Part shown: positions 1 through 6,758 of the stretch, in pieces
Layout: every line of letters starts with the position of its first letter
How positions within the stretch are numbered: position 1 is the first letter of the stretch
Notes under the pieces: generated by a model
The model's input: only the letters and a program-made list of their open reading frames with translations
Told to the model about the DNA's origin: nothing
Database searches by the model: none
Translations under genes and position numbers: made by a program
Source of the DNA: Baffinella frigidus
Taxonomy: Eukaryota > Cryptophyceae > Cryptomonadales > Baffinellaceae
Assembly: GCA_026770585.1 (NCBI GenBank)
Contig: MU646772.1
Coordinates: 314,685 to 335,137, forward strand
Reading direction: 5' to 3'
Length of the DNA stretch: 20,453 nt

Positions 1-95
1 CCCCCCCCCCCCCTAGGACCACCAAAGGGCCCCAGGCGTATGCCTACTGTAGGGTCCTAGGGGGGGGCGGTTTCTTATGAGCGAGGTACCCCTGT
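1..95. repeat. Family A palindromic MITE, copy cut by window start
   Basis: This is the right part of a palindromic element built as an outer box, a C-run with CTAGGACC, a centre, then GGTCCTAG with a G-run and the inverted outer box TTTCTTATGAGCGAGGTACC. The left terminal repeat lies outside the window. Complete copies at 246-367 and 664-784 define the family. No coding capacity is visible. Confidence 0.75.
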
Positions 96-140
96 GGACC
101 CCTCACGCACTCCGCTCCAGTAGGGGTCGTGTGAGGTCTC

Positions 141-247
141 GTATCCCTTAAGTGGCGCGGGGGTCGAAATTGACCCCCAAGAGGTCCTAGGCAGGTCCTA
201 GGGCCCTACGGTAGGGCGTATGAGCCTACTGGCCACTTAAGGGATGC
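141..247. repeat. Family B 107-bp palindromic element, copy 1
   Basis: The ends GTATCCCTTAAGTGGC and its inverse pair at 15 of 16 positions. An internal hairpin has stem 159-165 with 172-178 and loop GAAATT, centred 27.5 bases from the left end. The rest contains GTCCTAGG repeats and GTAGGGCGTATGAGCC. A copy of exactly the same length lies inverted at 14872-14978 and a partial third copy at 458-499. It abuts the family A copy starting at 246, so the two may be nested insertions. It looks like a non-autonomous DNA transposon remnant or a structured element. Confidence 0.85.
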
Positions 248-367
248 AGGGGTACCTCGCTCATGAGAAACCGCCCCCCCTAGGACCCTACTGTAGGACT
301 TTGTCTAGGGTCCTATGGTTGTCCCAGGGGGGGGGGGGCGGTTTCTTATGAGCGAGGTACCCCTGTA
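246..367. repeat. Family A palindromic MITE, complete copy
   Basis: Inverted terminal boxes CAGGGGTACCTCGCTCAT and ATGAGCGAGGTACCCCTG bound about 122 bp. Inside are a CCCCCCCTAGGACC / GGTCCTA-type inverted pair and a G-run at 327-338. The size and ends match the copy at 664-784, so this is a mobile short palindromic family and not a chance palindrome. Confidence 0.8.
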
Positions 368-416
368 CAGGTACCTTGACCCCGCTGGTCCAGGGCGCGT
401 CCGACCTTTCAGCTAG

Positions 417-460
417 AGGGGTACCTCGCTCATAAGACACCGCCTCCCCCTAGGACCCTA
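417..460. repeat. Family A element, left half only
   Basis: GGGGTACCTCGCTCATAAG is followed by a C-rich run and CTAGGACC, as in the left half of the complete copies. The right half is replaced by the start of a family B copy at 458, which suggests insertion or recombination between the two families. Confidence 0.7.
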
Positions 461-499
461 TCCCTTAAGTGGCGAGCTGGTCAGATTTGACCAGCTAGA
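458..499. repeat. Family B element, partial copy 3
   Basis: TATCCCTTAAGTGGC is followed by a perfect 9-bp stem (475-483 with 488-496, loop GATT), again centred 27.5 bases from the element end. After about 42 bases similarity to the other copies stops. The stem sequence differs from copies 1 and 2. Confidence 0.75.
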
Positions 500-663
500 G
501 ATCGGATTTTTGAATAAAGTGTGAACCTTCCCAAAAGGGCCCTCACGAGAAGCGGGAGTGTGGAGCGGGGCTCTGGGGCTTTTCAACGCCGTGCTGAAGT
601 CCACGGTCGGCCAAGATGAGCTAGGATGGTGCCGCCGGTAGTGATAGTTGCGGCAGCGGGCTG

Positions 664-784
664 TACAGGGGTACCTCGTTCATAAGAAACGCCCTCCCAC
701 CTAGGGCCACCATAGGGCCCTAGGCATGGGCCCACTGTAGGGTCCTGGAGGGAGGCTGTTTCTTATGAGCGATGCACCCCTGTA
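664..784. repeat. Family A palindromic MITE, complete copy
   Basis: TACAGGGGTACCTCGTTCAT at the left and its near-perfect inverse ending CACCCCTGTA at the right bound 121 bp. The centre carries GGGCCACCATAGGGCCC and CCACTGTAGGGTCCT. It is the best-delimited copy of the family. Confidence 0.8.
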
Positions 785-1041
785 TCCGGAGGATGGGGCT
801 GAGATTGGCGGTGGAGCGGCTGCGGGGAAACTTGCCCGATTTTAAAGAGAAGTTTTTTCAGAATCTGTGCCAGAACCATGTATATATCACGTCCTGGTAC
901 AAAATTCTCGAATTTTGACAAAGTTTCTTCGTGAAATCGGCCAAGTGCTAGATTTTTTCCCGCAAACGCTGTGACAAGGAAGAGGTCCTGAGAGTCTGTT
1001 ACCGTTACCAAGATAGGTACCAGGTAGTCCCAGAATTCCAT
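763..1041 (-). CDS. Unrecognised 92-codon ORF, possible exon fragment
   Basis: An ATG-initiated frame of 92 codons lies on the minus strand. The first 70 residues (through FKIG) have balanced composition with the segment GRDIYMVLAQIL, but I recognise no family. The last seven codons run into the terminal box of the family A element at 664-784, so the stop is supplied by a repeat. It may be a broken exon or chance. No promoter or splice context supports it. Confidence 0.2.
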   Translation of the reverse strand: MEFWDYLVPILVTVTDSQDLFLVTAFAGKNLALGRFHEETLSKFENFVPGRDIYMVLAQILKKLLFKIGQVSPQPLHRQSQPHPPDTGVHRS

Positions 1042-1069
1042 GTACGGGAACAGTCTTAGGTCCTTATCC

Positions 1070-1345
1070 GTGTTGTAAAATGGGCCTCATTTCTTCGGTT
1101 TTCTGCCTTATCCCACCCTATCCTCGGGTCAGATAGAAAAGACTTTTGGAGGGGAGTCGCTCGCTCGCCTATGAGGCTAGCCCATAAGTCCTTGGAGGGG
1201 GGTCGTTATCTTATCCTTGTCAAGGCTGGACCATAAGTCCTTGAAATTGAACCTTCTGTGTTGTAAAATGGGCCTCACTTCGTCGGTTGGTGCCTTACCC
1301 CCCCCTGTCCTCGGGTCAGATAGAAAAAGTCTTTGCTGGAAGGGG
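1070..1345 (+). repeat. Diverged tandem repeat, period 188 bp
   Basis: The segment starting GTGTTGTAAAATGGGCCTCA at 1070 recurs at 1258, and both run on through CCTCGGGTCAGATAGAAAA about 60 bases later. CATAAGTCCTTG also recurs at about 1186 and 1231. There is no convincing gene here. The block lies just upstream of the zinc-finger gene. Confidence 0.75.
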
Positions 1346-1526
1346 GTCAGCTCTCTGTTCAGAGGGGGGAAAGCGAGACTTGATAAGTTGACAAATACGC
1401 GTCCGTTGCTTGCCCGCTACCACCCCCGGAGGGTCATACTGGTCAAAATCCATTATTTCTTCAGATTTTGACTCAAGATCTCCATCGACCATCCATCCAG
1501 TTGACACGTGTCAACGACAGGAACGA

Positions 1527-2039
1527 ATGGCGTTCCTGTTTGCCCCAATCGCGTGGTTGGTTGGATTCGGAAGTGCGGGCGTGGGCAGGGCCACCCTCGC
1601 AGCACGGGTGCAGTCTCTCTTGTATGGCGGCATGGTCCCTGGGGTAGGCCTCTTCCCGGCGTTGCAGTCCATCGGTGCTACGGCAACCGTGGGCAGGGTC
1701 CTCGCAGGGGGCCTCGCCATCGCGACAGGTAGCACTGTTGCGGTGAGTGCACTGGCACCGGCACCGGCGCGGCATACCGGACGTGCCGCGCCGCACGTTT
1801 GCGAGAAGTGCGGGAAGGGGTTTTATCAGGCCGACGACCTGGCGAGGCACATGCGCGCACATTCGGGTGAGGTCGATGCCAAGGCGCCTCCGGCGAAGGT
1901 TGGTCTGATTTCTGCTGCATCTCTCCAGCTAATTAGTCGCCTCTTGAAAACCTGCAGATCTGCAGAGACCTGCCGAATGAAATTTGACAACCTTTCGGGG
2001 CCCGGGTTTCTAGGGGTAGGCTTGGGTGGTTCATGTTAA
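1527..2039 (+). CDS. Ifi-6-16/ISG12-like protein fused to a C2H2 zinc finger
   Basis: The 170-residue protein starts at the first ATG of the frame (1527). The upstream open frame has no ATG. Residues 1-78 are glycine/alanine-rich and hydrophobic with the pattern LVGFGSAGVG and ALQSIGATA, which matches the Ifi-6-16 (ISG12) family, small membrane proteins of mitochondria or ER in animals. Residues 92-112 form one canonical C2H2 finger (C92, C95, H108, H112, with GKGF and the linker HSGE). The last 55 residues look unconserved. Good splice-donor-like GTGAGT (1743) and GTGAGG (1867) lie inside, so the true gene may be spliced and the tail or the fusion may be wrong. It lies outside the viral-like island and is probably a host gene. 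Function in protists is unknown. Confidence 0.6.
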   Translation: MAFLFAPIAWLVGFGSAGVGRATLAARVQSLLYGGMVPGVGLFPALQSIGATATVGRVLAGGLAIATGSTVAVSALAPAPARHTGRAAPHVCEKCGKGFYQADDLARHMRAHSGEVDAKAPPAKVGLISAASLQLISRLLKTCRSAETCRMKFDNLSGPGFLGVGLGGSC

Positions 2040-2178
2040 GTGGTGGCGTGAGGGTGCCCGACATATTGACGTTCTGGCACCAAGACCACCAACCGCCCAT
2101 CACTAAACGGGCTTTAGGGATCCTACCTTTAGTCAACTCCCGGGCTCCACCCCCTTATTTTACAGCTGTGATACTGGA

Positions 2179-2553
2179 ATGTTCCTCAACATCAGCGTGG
2201 GAGTTTGTGAATGCCAATCGTGTACACCTCCACCGAACGTATCCATTTCGTGGTTTAAACCACGCATGGGGTGTGCATGGGGGTGTATGTATCCATATAT
2301 CCGCTCCGATGGCATATGTGTGCGACTTATCGACCTCATTCGCAACCGTATACCCACAGCTGCTGTCATCGAACCAACTCCGGAACCAGTGGAATGGCCA
2401 TCGTCATCCGCGTACGTAGAACCAGTCACACGACTCTGGCTCGTGAATAAAGATGGAGAAACGGTAACGATAAACCCGACGGTCGTCATTGTGAGCACCA
2501 TCCCATTTCTCGTCGTTTTGGGTATGGTGACGGTAATAATTATTCGTGGGTGA
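2179..2553 (+). pseudogene. C-terminal part of a cysteine-rich type I membrane protein
   Basis: The frame is open from 2107 and has its first ATG at 2179 (124 codons). An ectodomain with seven cysteines, including the spacing C-A-W-G-C and a closing C ten residues later, resembles the cysteine-rich ephrin-receptor-like repeats of many protist and large-virus surface proteins. Two N-glycosylation sequons are present (N4, N20). A proline-rich stalk (about 66-75) is followed by a transmembrane helix at 101-122 and a two-residue RG tail. There is no signal peptide, so the N-terminal part is missing or in an upstream exon. CCTACCTTTAG just before 2132 could be a 3' splice site. It ends at TGA, with a second in-frame TAA after one codon. 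It sits at the left edge of the island, which fits truncation by the integration boundary. Confidence 0.5.
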
Positions 2554-2704
2554 TTTTAACATCACGTGTACGTATAGGTTCGGAGAGCGAGAGTGTTGGT
2601 TGTGTTTTGTCGACTTGGGACGTGTGCATCGAGAAATGTAACATTCAATATTTGGTTTTACCACACAACAGTCAGGCCAGTTGCTCAGTTTTTTCTGTAA
2701 ATGT

Positions 2705-2710
2705 AATAAA
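2705..2710 (+). terminator. Possible polyadenylation signal AATAAA
   Basis: AATAAA lies about 150 bases after the stop of the membrane-protein gene and immediately before the T/A-rich box of the ligase gene. It may serve as the 3' signal of the upstream gene. A single hexamer is weak evidence. Confidence 0.35.
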
Positions 2711-2720
2711 TATATTTAAA
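2711..2720 (+). promoter_or_regulatory. TATA-like box of the ligase gene
   Basis: TATATTTAAA begins 69 bases before the ligase ATG. Similar boxes precede the other island genes (5122-5134, 6718-6729, 8086-8094, and 6571-6582 on the minus strand), usually closer to the start codon. Confidence 0.5.
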
Positions 2721-2779
2721 GACTATGTCAGGATATCTCACAGATATCGAATGCTGTTTGACCAGAATCTCGCGTTGCC

Positions 2780-4801
2780 ATGTATCACGTGATCCTTTCC
2801 ATGCAAGCTGCGCGGTTCACTGCACAACATAAAATACAGAACCTTTACCCAAACGGCTTCTGGGTGGAGCGAAAACACGACGGGTGGCGCATACAAGTGC
2901 ACAACATCGGTGACGTGATACGAGTGTATTCTAGAAGCGGAAAAGACTACACTCAAGTTTACATGTCAATCGTGGACAATATCATCAAAGACAAGTTATT
3001 GAACGTAGACAATTGCATCTTAGACGGGGAAATCCTCACATGGAATGTGAGTAGGAAAGAATACGGTGAGTGCTCATCGCTGACAACCGTTGCTAAGGCC
3101 ACCCGCGATCCATTGGGTGCAAGGGGCTATATCCTTGTGATCCGGTTGTGGGATGTAATGCAGATAAACACAGATAATCTCATGGAGTTGCCGCTAGAGA
3201 CGCGCCGCAAGCGCCTGCGCGCTGTGGTGAATACTTCAGATGTGCTGCAGGTTGTGCCACTCATCAAGTTCAACGGAGAGTCGCTATTGTACACGTGGGC
3301 CGACGCAACTGGGCTGCTAAAGATGGCAATGGATAGGGGTGAAGAGGGTTTGGTCTTGAAAGACCCATTCTCGAAGTACAAATCTAGATGTCGGTCCGTG
3401 GGTGAGTGGATGAAGATAAAACCAGACTATTTCCACAAAGGTACAACAGAATACGATCTGTTGATCGTTGGAGCGCGTGGTGGCAAGGGCAGATCACTAG
3501 GCCATTTCTTGGTCGCATTAGCGGAAGATTTACTACCCGGTGATACTTCCCCCACACGCTTTCGCTCACTGGCGCACTTCACTGGTATGAATGCCATTGA
3601 AAACCAGGCCTTATCCTCGATTTTAGACGGATACATGGTTCCCGTGAATTTTTCGAAGAGGAATGGTGCTATATCCAAAAACAATACCAAGTCGGTGGTG
3701 TTTACACGGTTCAAGAACACTGATCGAGAATTTGTCCTAGCAAGGTGGACTGCGACTGCCTCGCACTCGGAGGTAAAAGTCGTATACTCAGGAAAGAATA
3801 ATGAAAGTTGTGACTGGGTGTTCGACCCGCGTTTTTCAGTCATCGTAACTATCATAGCGGACTTCAGGGTCATTCCCACCGTCACATTTGCAATGAAACA
3901 CACGCTTCGTTTTCCACGAATCCATAAGAAGGGACTCCGTGTATATCGCCCCGATCTCCGTGTCATGGGGGACGAGAAGCCGTGGTGGGACTGTATGCGG
4001 GTCAGTGAGTGGGATCAAATCGTGAGAGCTTCTTTGGACAACACCGCAGTCGGAGCTGCGATGAGTGCCGGGATGTGTTTCGACAAGATCTCAAGCAAAA
4101 GGAGTACCGGGAAAACTGAGAAACATACCCAGTCACCCCCAACAGCGTTCCGCGCGTATTGCGGTGGGGGGGAGAAACATTCCAAAATGCTCTCCGACTA
4201 TGTGGTCCACGTGCAAAAATGTGCCCCGGAACTAATGAAAGAGTTGGAGGAGTGTGCGACGTACTTGGGGGCTCTTGTGGTAGCGGCCGACCCGGCTTCG
4301 GGTCTCGTGCCAAAGGTGTATCCAGGGAAAACATTCATTAGGATCGGTACGAACACCACATCGCAAGCCTTTGTCAACTGCCAGCGCAGAGACCGGGACA
4401 TAGTCAGTTCTTCGTGGCTGCGCGACTGTCACGCAAGAGAGGCCAAGGACCCATCTGCTCAGCCACCCGAGCTGCTGCCGGTATACATGCTCCATACGTC
4501 CACTGCTCGACAGAAAGTATTTGTCGAAAAGGGCGATCTTTTCGGAGCTTCATACACTGGGCGCTCCCACGCACCGGTTGAATTAGATAACCTCCTAGAA
4601 AAAGGAGAAGTATCGGACGAGATGTCATCGCATTCAGACGAGGGGCTCTCGGATGACCTGTGCGAGCTGCAAGAGGATTCAGCCGAATGCAATCTGTTGG
4701 ATACAGTTTGTTCTGCAACCTCAACCCCAGAGAAAACCATACCGCTCGCTAGAAGTGCAAACGGAAACGTGCGACCCCGTAAACGGCGTCATGGGCAATA
4801 G
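2780..4801 (+). CDS. ATP-dependent DNA ligase, ligase IV-like, with BRCT domain
   Basis: The 673-residue protein seals DNA nicks or breaks by the adenylate mechanism. Motif I is KHDGWR with nucleophile K32. Motif III is LDGE (81-84), IIIa LWDVM (123-127), IV EEGLVLKD (188-195) and V WMKIKPDY (210-217, K212 and K214). The motif VI region is TLRFPRIH (375-382), and DEKPWWDCM (398-406) follows as in ligase IV. A BRCT domain spans about 465-570 with IVSSSWLRDC. An acidic linker and a basic RPRKRR tail (665-670), possibly a nuclear signal, end the frame. The large N-terminal DNA-binding domain of ligase IV is absent and a stop at 2759 closes the frame upstream, so the protein is minimal at its N terminus. 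Only one BRCT is complete, while ligase IV has two. A BRCT-like stretch continues in frame after the terminal TAG. Virus genes of this kind act in replication or repair. Confidence 0.88.
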   Translation: MYHVILSMQAARFTAQHKIQNLYPNGFWVERKHDGWRIQVHNIGDVIRVYSRSGKDYTQVYMSIVDNIIKDKLLNVDNCILDGEILTWNVSRKEYGECSSLTTVAKATRDPLGARGYILVIRLWDVMQINTDNLMELPLETRRKRLRAVVNTSDVLQVVPLIKFNGESLLYTWADATGLLKMAMDRGEEGLVLKDPFSKYKSRCRSVGEWMKIKPDYFHKGTTEYDLLIVGARGGKGRSLGHFLVALAEDLLPGDTSPTRFRSLAHFTGMNAIENQALSSILDGYMVPVNFSKRNGAISKNNTKSVVFTRFKNTDREFVLARWTATASHSEVKVVYSGKNNESCDWVFDPRFSVIVTIIADFRVIPTVTFAMKHTLRFPRIHKKGLRVYRPDLRVMGDEKPWWDCMRVSEWDQIVRASLDNTAVGAAMSAGMCFDKISSKRSTGKTEKHTQSPPTAFRAYCGGGEKHSKMLSDYVVHVQKCAPELMKELEECATYLGALVVAADPASGLVPKVYPGKTFIRIGTNTTSQAFVNCQRRDRDIVSSSWLRDCHAREAKDPSAQPPELLPVYMLHTSTARQKVFVEKGDLFGASYTGRSHAPVELDNLLEKGEVSDEMSSHSDEGLSDDLCELQEDSAECNLLDTVCSATSTPEKTIPLARSANGNVRPRKRRHGQ

Positions 4802-4897
4802 GAACCAGCCGCTAAGTGGGTGGTGGTATCAGAGGCTTGGGTAAAGGCGCGTTCGGAGGAGCCGGTACCACTCCTCGTACAACCAGTAGACGATTAG
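4802..4897 (+). other. In-frame BRCT-like extension after the ligase TAG
   Basis: After the TAG at 4799-4801 the same frame stays open for 31 codons to a TAG at 4895. It contains WVVVSEAWVKA followed by EEPVPLL, which resembles the last strand and helix of a BRCT domain, including its characteristic tryptophan. The preceding linker does not look like the first half of a BRCT. It may be translated by readthrough, be a remnant after a nonsense mutation, or be chance. It overlaps the start of a tandem repeat. Confidence 0.4.
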
Positions 4898-4953
4898 AGG
4901 ATATGATGCCGTTACCGGTACCACTTCTCGTACAACCAGTAGGTGATTAGAGG
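4862..4953 (+). repeat. Tandem repeat, two copies, period 53 bp
   Basis: CCGGTACCACTCCTCGTACA at 4862 recurs at 4915 with one change, and both copies continue to GATTAGAGG. The first copy begins inside the post-stop extension of the ligase. The remainder of the 4898-5121 gap holds no gene that I can see. Confidence 0.8.
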
Positions 4954-5072
4954 GTTGGTTGTCAGAGTACAGCCAGGTTGCTGGACTGTGACAGGACGTT
5001 GTAACTATTCGGCTAATGAATCATTTGAAAAACTCAGCCCGTAGACAGTGTCGCCATTGAAGTCTTGCTAAA

Positions 5073-5078
5073 AATAAA
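5073..5078 (+). terminator. Possible polyadenylation signal AATAAA
   Basis: AATAAA in an A-rich context lies 272 bases after the ligase TAG and 175 bases after the second in-frame stop at 4895. It is the only such hexamer between the ligase and the next gene. Confidence 0.35.
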
Positions 5079-5121
5079 TCATTGAATTGGTTATGGGTAC
5101 CATTTCATTTGAATGGACCTT

Positions 5122-5134
5122 TATACATATTAAA
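5122..5134 (+). promoter_or_regulatory. TATA-like box of the peptidase gene
   Basis: TATACATATTAAAG lies about 24-36 bases before the ATG at 5158, and a second T/A run (CTATATTT, 5141-5148) follows. It resembles the boxes before the other island genes, and its spacing implies a very short 5' leader. Confidence 0.5.
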
Positions 5135-5157
5135 GAGTATCTATATTTGGAGTGGAG

Positions 5158-5877
5158 ATGGATAGCTCAACCCCCAGTACTAACAACACACAACACATTC
5201 TGTTGATGTATAGACGACCCATATGCAAGAGAGAGAAATTCCTACAGATTGTGTCTAGATGTGGGGAATTCACACACTGTGAGGTATACTGCCCAGACAT
5301 GGCAATACTGAACACTGTGACAGGAGAACCCCGTAAAACACTCACCGGTTGGACGTACACCAATTTCTCTATGTGTGATATGATACGGACCAGGGTGTGT
5401 TTGGAGTCATATGTACACAATCAAGATCTTTACATGTTCCATAAGATAACTATGACTGATGCAGAATATCAAAGATTCTGTGCGTGAAACAATACCCAGG
5501 TTACAAACCACTGCCATTACAACGTCAAAGACTTAGCGCTTCAGATACTTCCGCGTAAATTGGCACAACAAGCAAAGGACAGTAAGGTGGTACACCCACC
5601 AAAACTATATTGTTCACAAGGGGTGGTACTTGCTTTGAGATATGCCGCACAGAAAGGAAATGACATACCAAATGCGAATGGATCCAAAACTCTCCTCGAC
5701 ATAGTGTGTATTGCGCTAGCGAAAACCGAAGCACGGTGTAGCACACCAAGTAGTGTCGTCAATGCACTCCAGAAGGTGATTGGCGCACCAGTACATCTAT
5801 CGGAACCTAACGCATATGCGAGGTGGTTTTCTCGCATACCACAAGAAATCAACAATGGGTTGGGACCACACGCATGA
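5158..5877 (+). CDS. Permuted NlpC/P60-like cysteine peptidase, interrupted by TGA
   Basis: The first ATG is at 5158. The first half carries FTHCEVY, whose histidine fits the first catalytic residue of circularly permuted NlpC/P60 (YiiX/LRAT/poxvirus G6-like) enzymes, then a conserved-looking GWTYTNFS. A TGA at 5485-5487 interrupts the frame. The same frame then runs open to TGA at 5875. After the stop come HYNVKDLALQ, then KLYCSQGVVLAL with the probable catalytic cysteine, then CSTPSSV, all in the order of the family. The downstream half has no ATG before the cysteine, so it cannot be a separate gene easily. These enzymes act on amide, ester or lipid acyl bonds and are common in large DNA viruses. 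The exact substrate is unknown. The copy is either a nonsense mutant or read through. No splice pair that keeps the motifs was found. Confidence 0.65.
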
Positions 5878-5913
5878 AATTGAAACAAACCACATTGTAA
5901 TGTATTCCATATA

Positions 5914-5919
5914 TTTATT
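5914..5919 (-). terminator. Possible polyadenylation signal on the minus strand
   Basis: AATAAA on the minus strand lies in the T/A-rich run CATATATTTATTATATTT, about 120 bases beyond the stop of the minus-strand secreted-protein gene. The same run is 30-50 bases after the peptidase stop and may serve both converging genes. Confidence 0.4.
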
Positions 5920-6038
5920 ATATTTGTCGTGATACCAGACATCGAATGTGTAATCACGTGTGTATTTTACCACACATACCGAAACCGAATCACACGTCGA
6001 GATGTATCAATTCGGGACAATGGCACACCCCACTGGGT

Positions 6039-6539
6039 CTACACATCAACAGGAGGTGTAGTGAAAAACAAGTCGTCGTCCAATGCAACAACATCCGGGT
6101 CGATACGTGTAATAACATTGACATGCACGGGTTCTTCAACCGAATGGATAGTGGTACGAAATGGAACATTTCGAACAGGGTGATTATTCCGACGTTTGGG
6201 AACAGTGGGTATATCAGGGATTTCACTGACCTTTCCGTAATGGGATCCCGTATGGGGTTTATTGTCCTTGAAATGGGGAATGTTGTCAAAAAGTGCTTCG
6301 CCTGACGAAGACAGAGTCACATGCTGGTCGGTACGAATCAAAGCAGCACGGGTAGCAGACAGAGTCACAGGCTGGTCGGTACGAATCAAAGCAGCACGGG
6401 TAGCAGACAGAGTCACAGGCTGGTCGGTACGAATTAAGGCAGCACGAGTAGGTATCACACCCGACAGTTCCAATGCGGTCGCATGAGCGAAAAATAGACA
6501 AAACACCAACGAGAACGAGAAAACGACACGGTTACACAT
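6039..6539 (-). CDS. Secreted protein with three 16-residue tandem repeats
   Basis: The start is the internal ATG at 6539, which gives a clear signal peptide (MCNRVV followed by a hydrophobic core and cleavage near AHATA-LE). The upstream 18 codons of the open frame would bury that signal. The mature protein begins with three near-identical 16-residue repeats based on TRAALIRTDQPVTLSA, and then has a charged region with no recognised domain, ending TTPPVDV. It totals 166 residues. I know no family for it. It is convergent with the peptidase gene and divergent from the eight-pass membrane protein, sharing a 219-bp intergenic region. After its TAG the frame stays open 24 more codons, which is within chance. 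Confidence 0.6.
   Translation of the reverse strand: MCNRVVFSFSLVFCLFFAHATALELSGVIPTRAALIRTDQPVTLSATRAALIRTDQPVTLSATRAALIRTDQHVTLSSSGEALFDNIPHFKDNKPHTGSHYGKVSEIPDIPTVPKRRNNHPVRNVPFRTTIHSVEEPVHVNVITRIDPDVVALDDDLFFTTPPVDV
6309..6452. repeat. Tandem repeat inside the secreted-protein gene, 3 x 48 bp
   Basis: AGACAGAGTCAC and the following 36 bases repeat at 6309, 6357 and 6405 with very few changes. The period of 48 keeps the reading frame and encodes 16 residues per unit. Near identity suggests recent expansion. Confidence 0.9.
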
Positions 6540-6570
6540 TGTCTCGGAATGTGGAGTACACGGAACCCAG

Positions 6571-6582
6571 TATCTAATATGC
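6571..6582 (-). promoter_or_regulatory. TATA-like box of the secreted-protein gene
   Basis: On the minus strand GCATATTAGATA lies about 32-43 bases before the ATG at 6539. Its position supports that start and not the upstream ATG at 6593. Confidence 0.45.
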
Positions 6583-6717
6583 TCGACAGACACATATCCA
6601 CAACACCCTAAAAGTCATAGGACAGTGAAAGAACACCCACCCGTCTCAACCCTGGAACGCTGGAATGTGACAACGGCTCATGTCGAATGTGTGAATACCG
6701 AAACAGACCAACTCCAA

Positions 6718-6729
6718 GTATTTACATAA
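6718..6729 (+). promoter_or_regulatory. TATA-like box of the eight-pass membrane protein gene
   Basis: GTATTTACATAA lies 30-41 bases before the ATG at 6759, and inside the frame if the ATG at 6687 were used. This favours the 6759 start. Confidence 0.45.
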
Positions 6730-6758
6730 CACATAGCATTAAACGAACCAAATACATA

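Noticed and set aside
2550-2792. 80-codon plus-strand frame before the ligase, considered as a missing ligase N terminus
   Set aside because: It is in another frame, contains the T/A promoter box and AATAAA, and shows no DNA-binding-domain features.
3427-3966. 179-codon minus-strand frame
   Set aside because: It lies wholly inside the ligase gene, which has all catalytic motifs on the other strand.
5541-5957. 138-codon minus-strand frame
   Set aside because: Antisense to the second half of the peptidase, with no recognisable features.
6039-6041. A fourth interrupted gene: 24 open codons after the secreted protein's TAG
   Set aside because: An open run of that length is expected fairly often by chance, and it has no recognisable continuation of a domain.
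5929-6183. 84-codon plus-strand frame starting at GTG
   Set aside because: It has no ATG and overlaps the minus-strand gene, which has a signal peptide and in-frame repeats.
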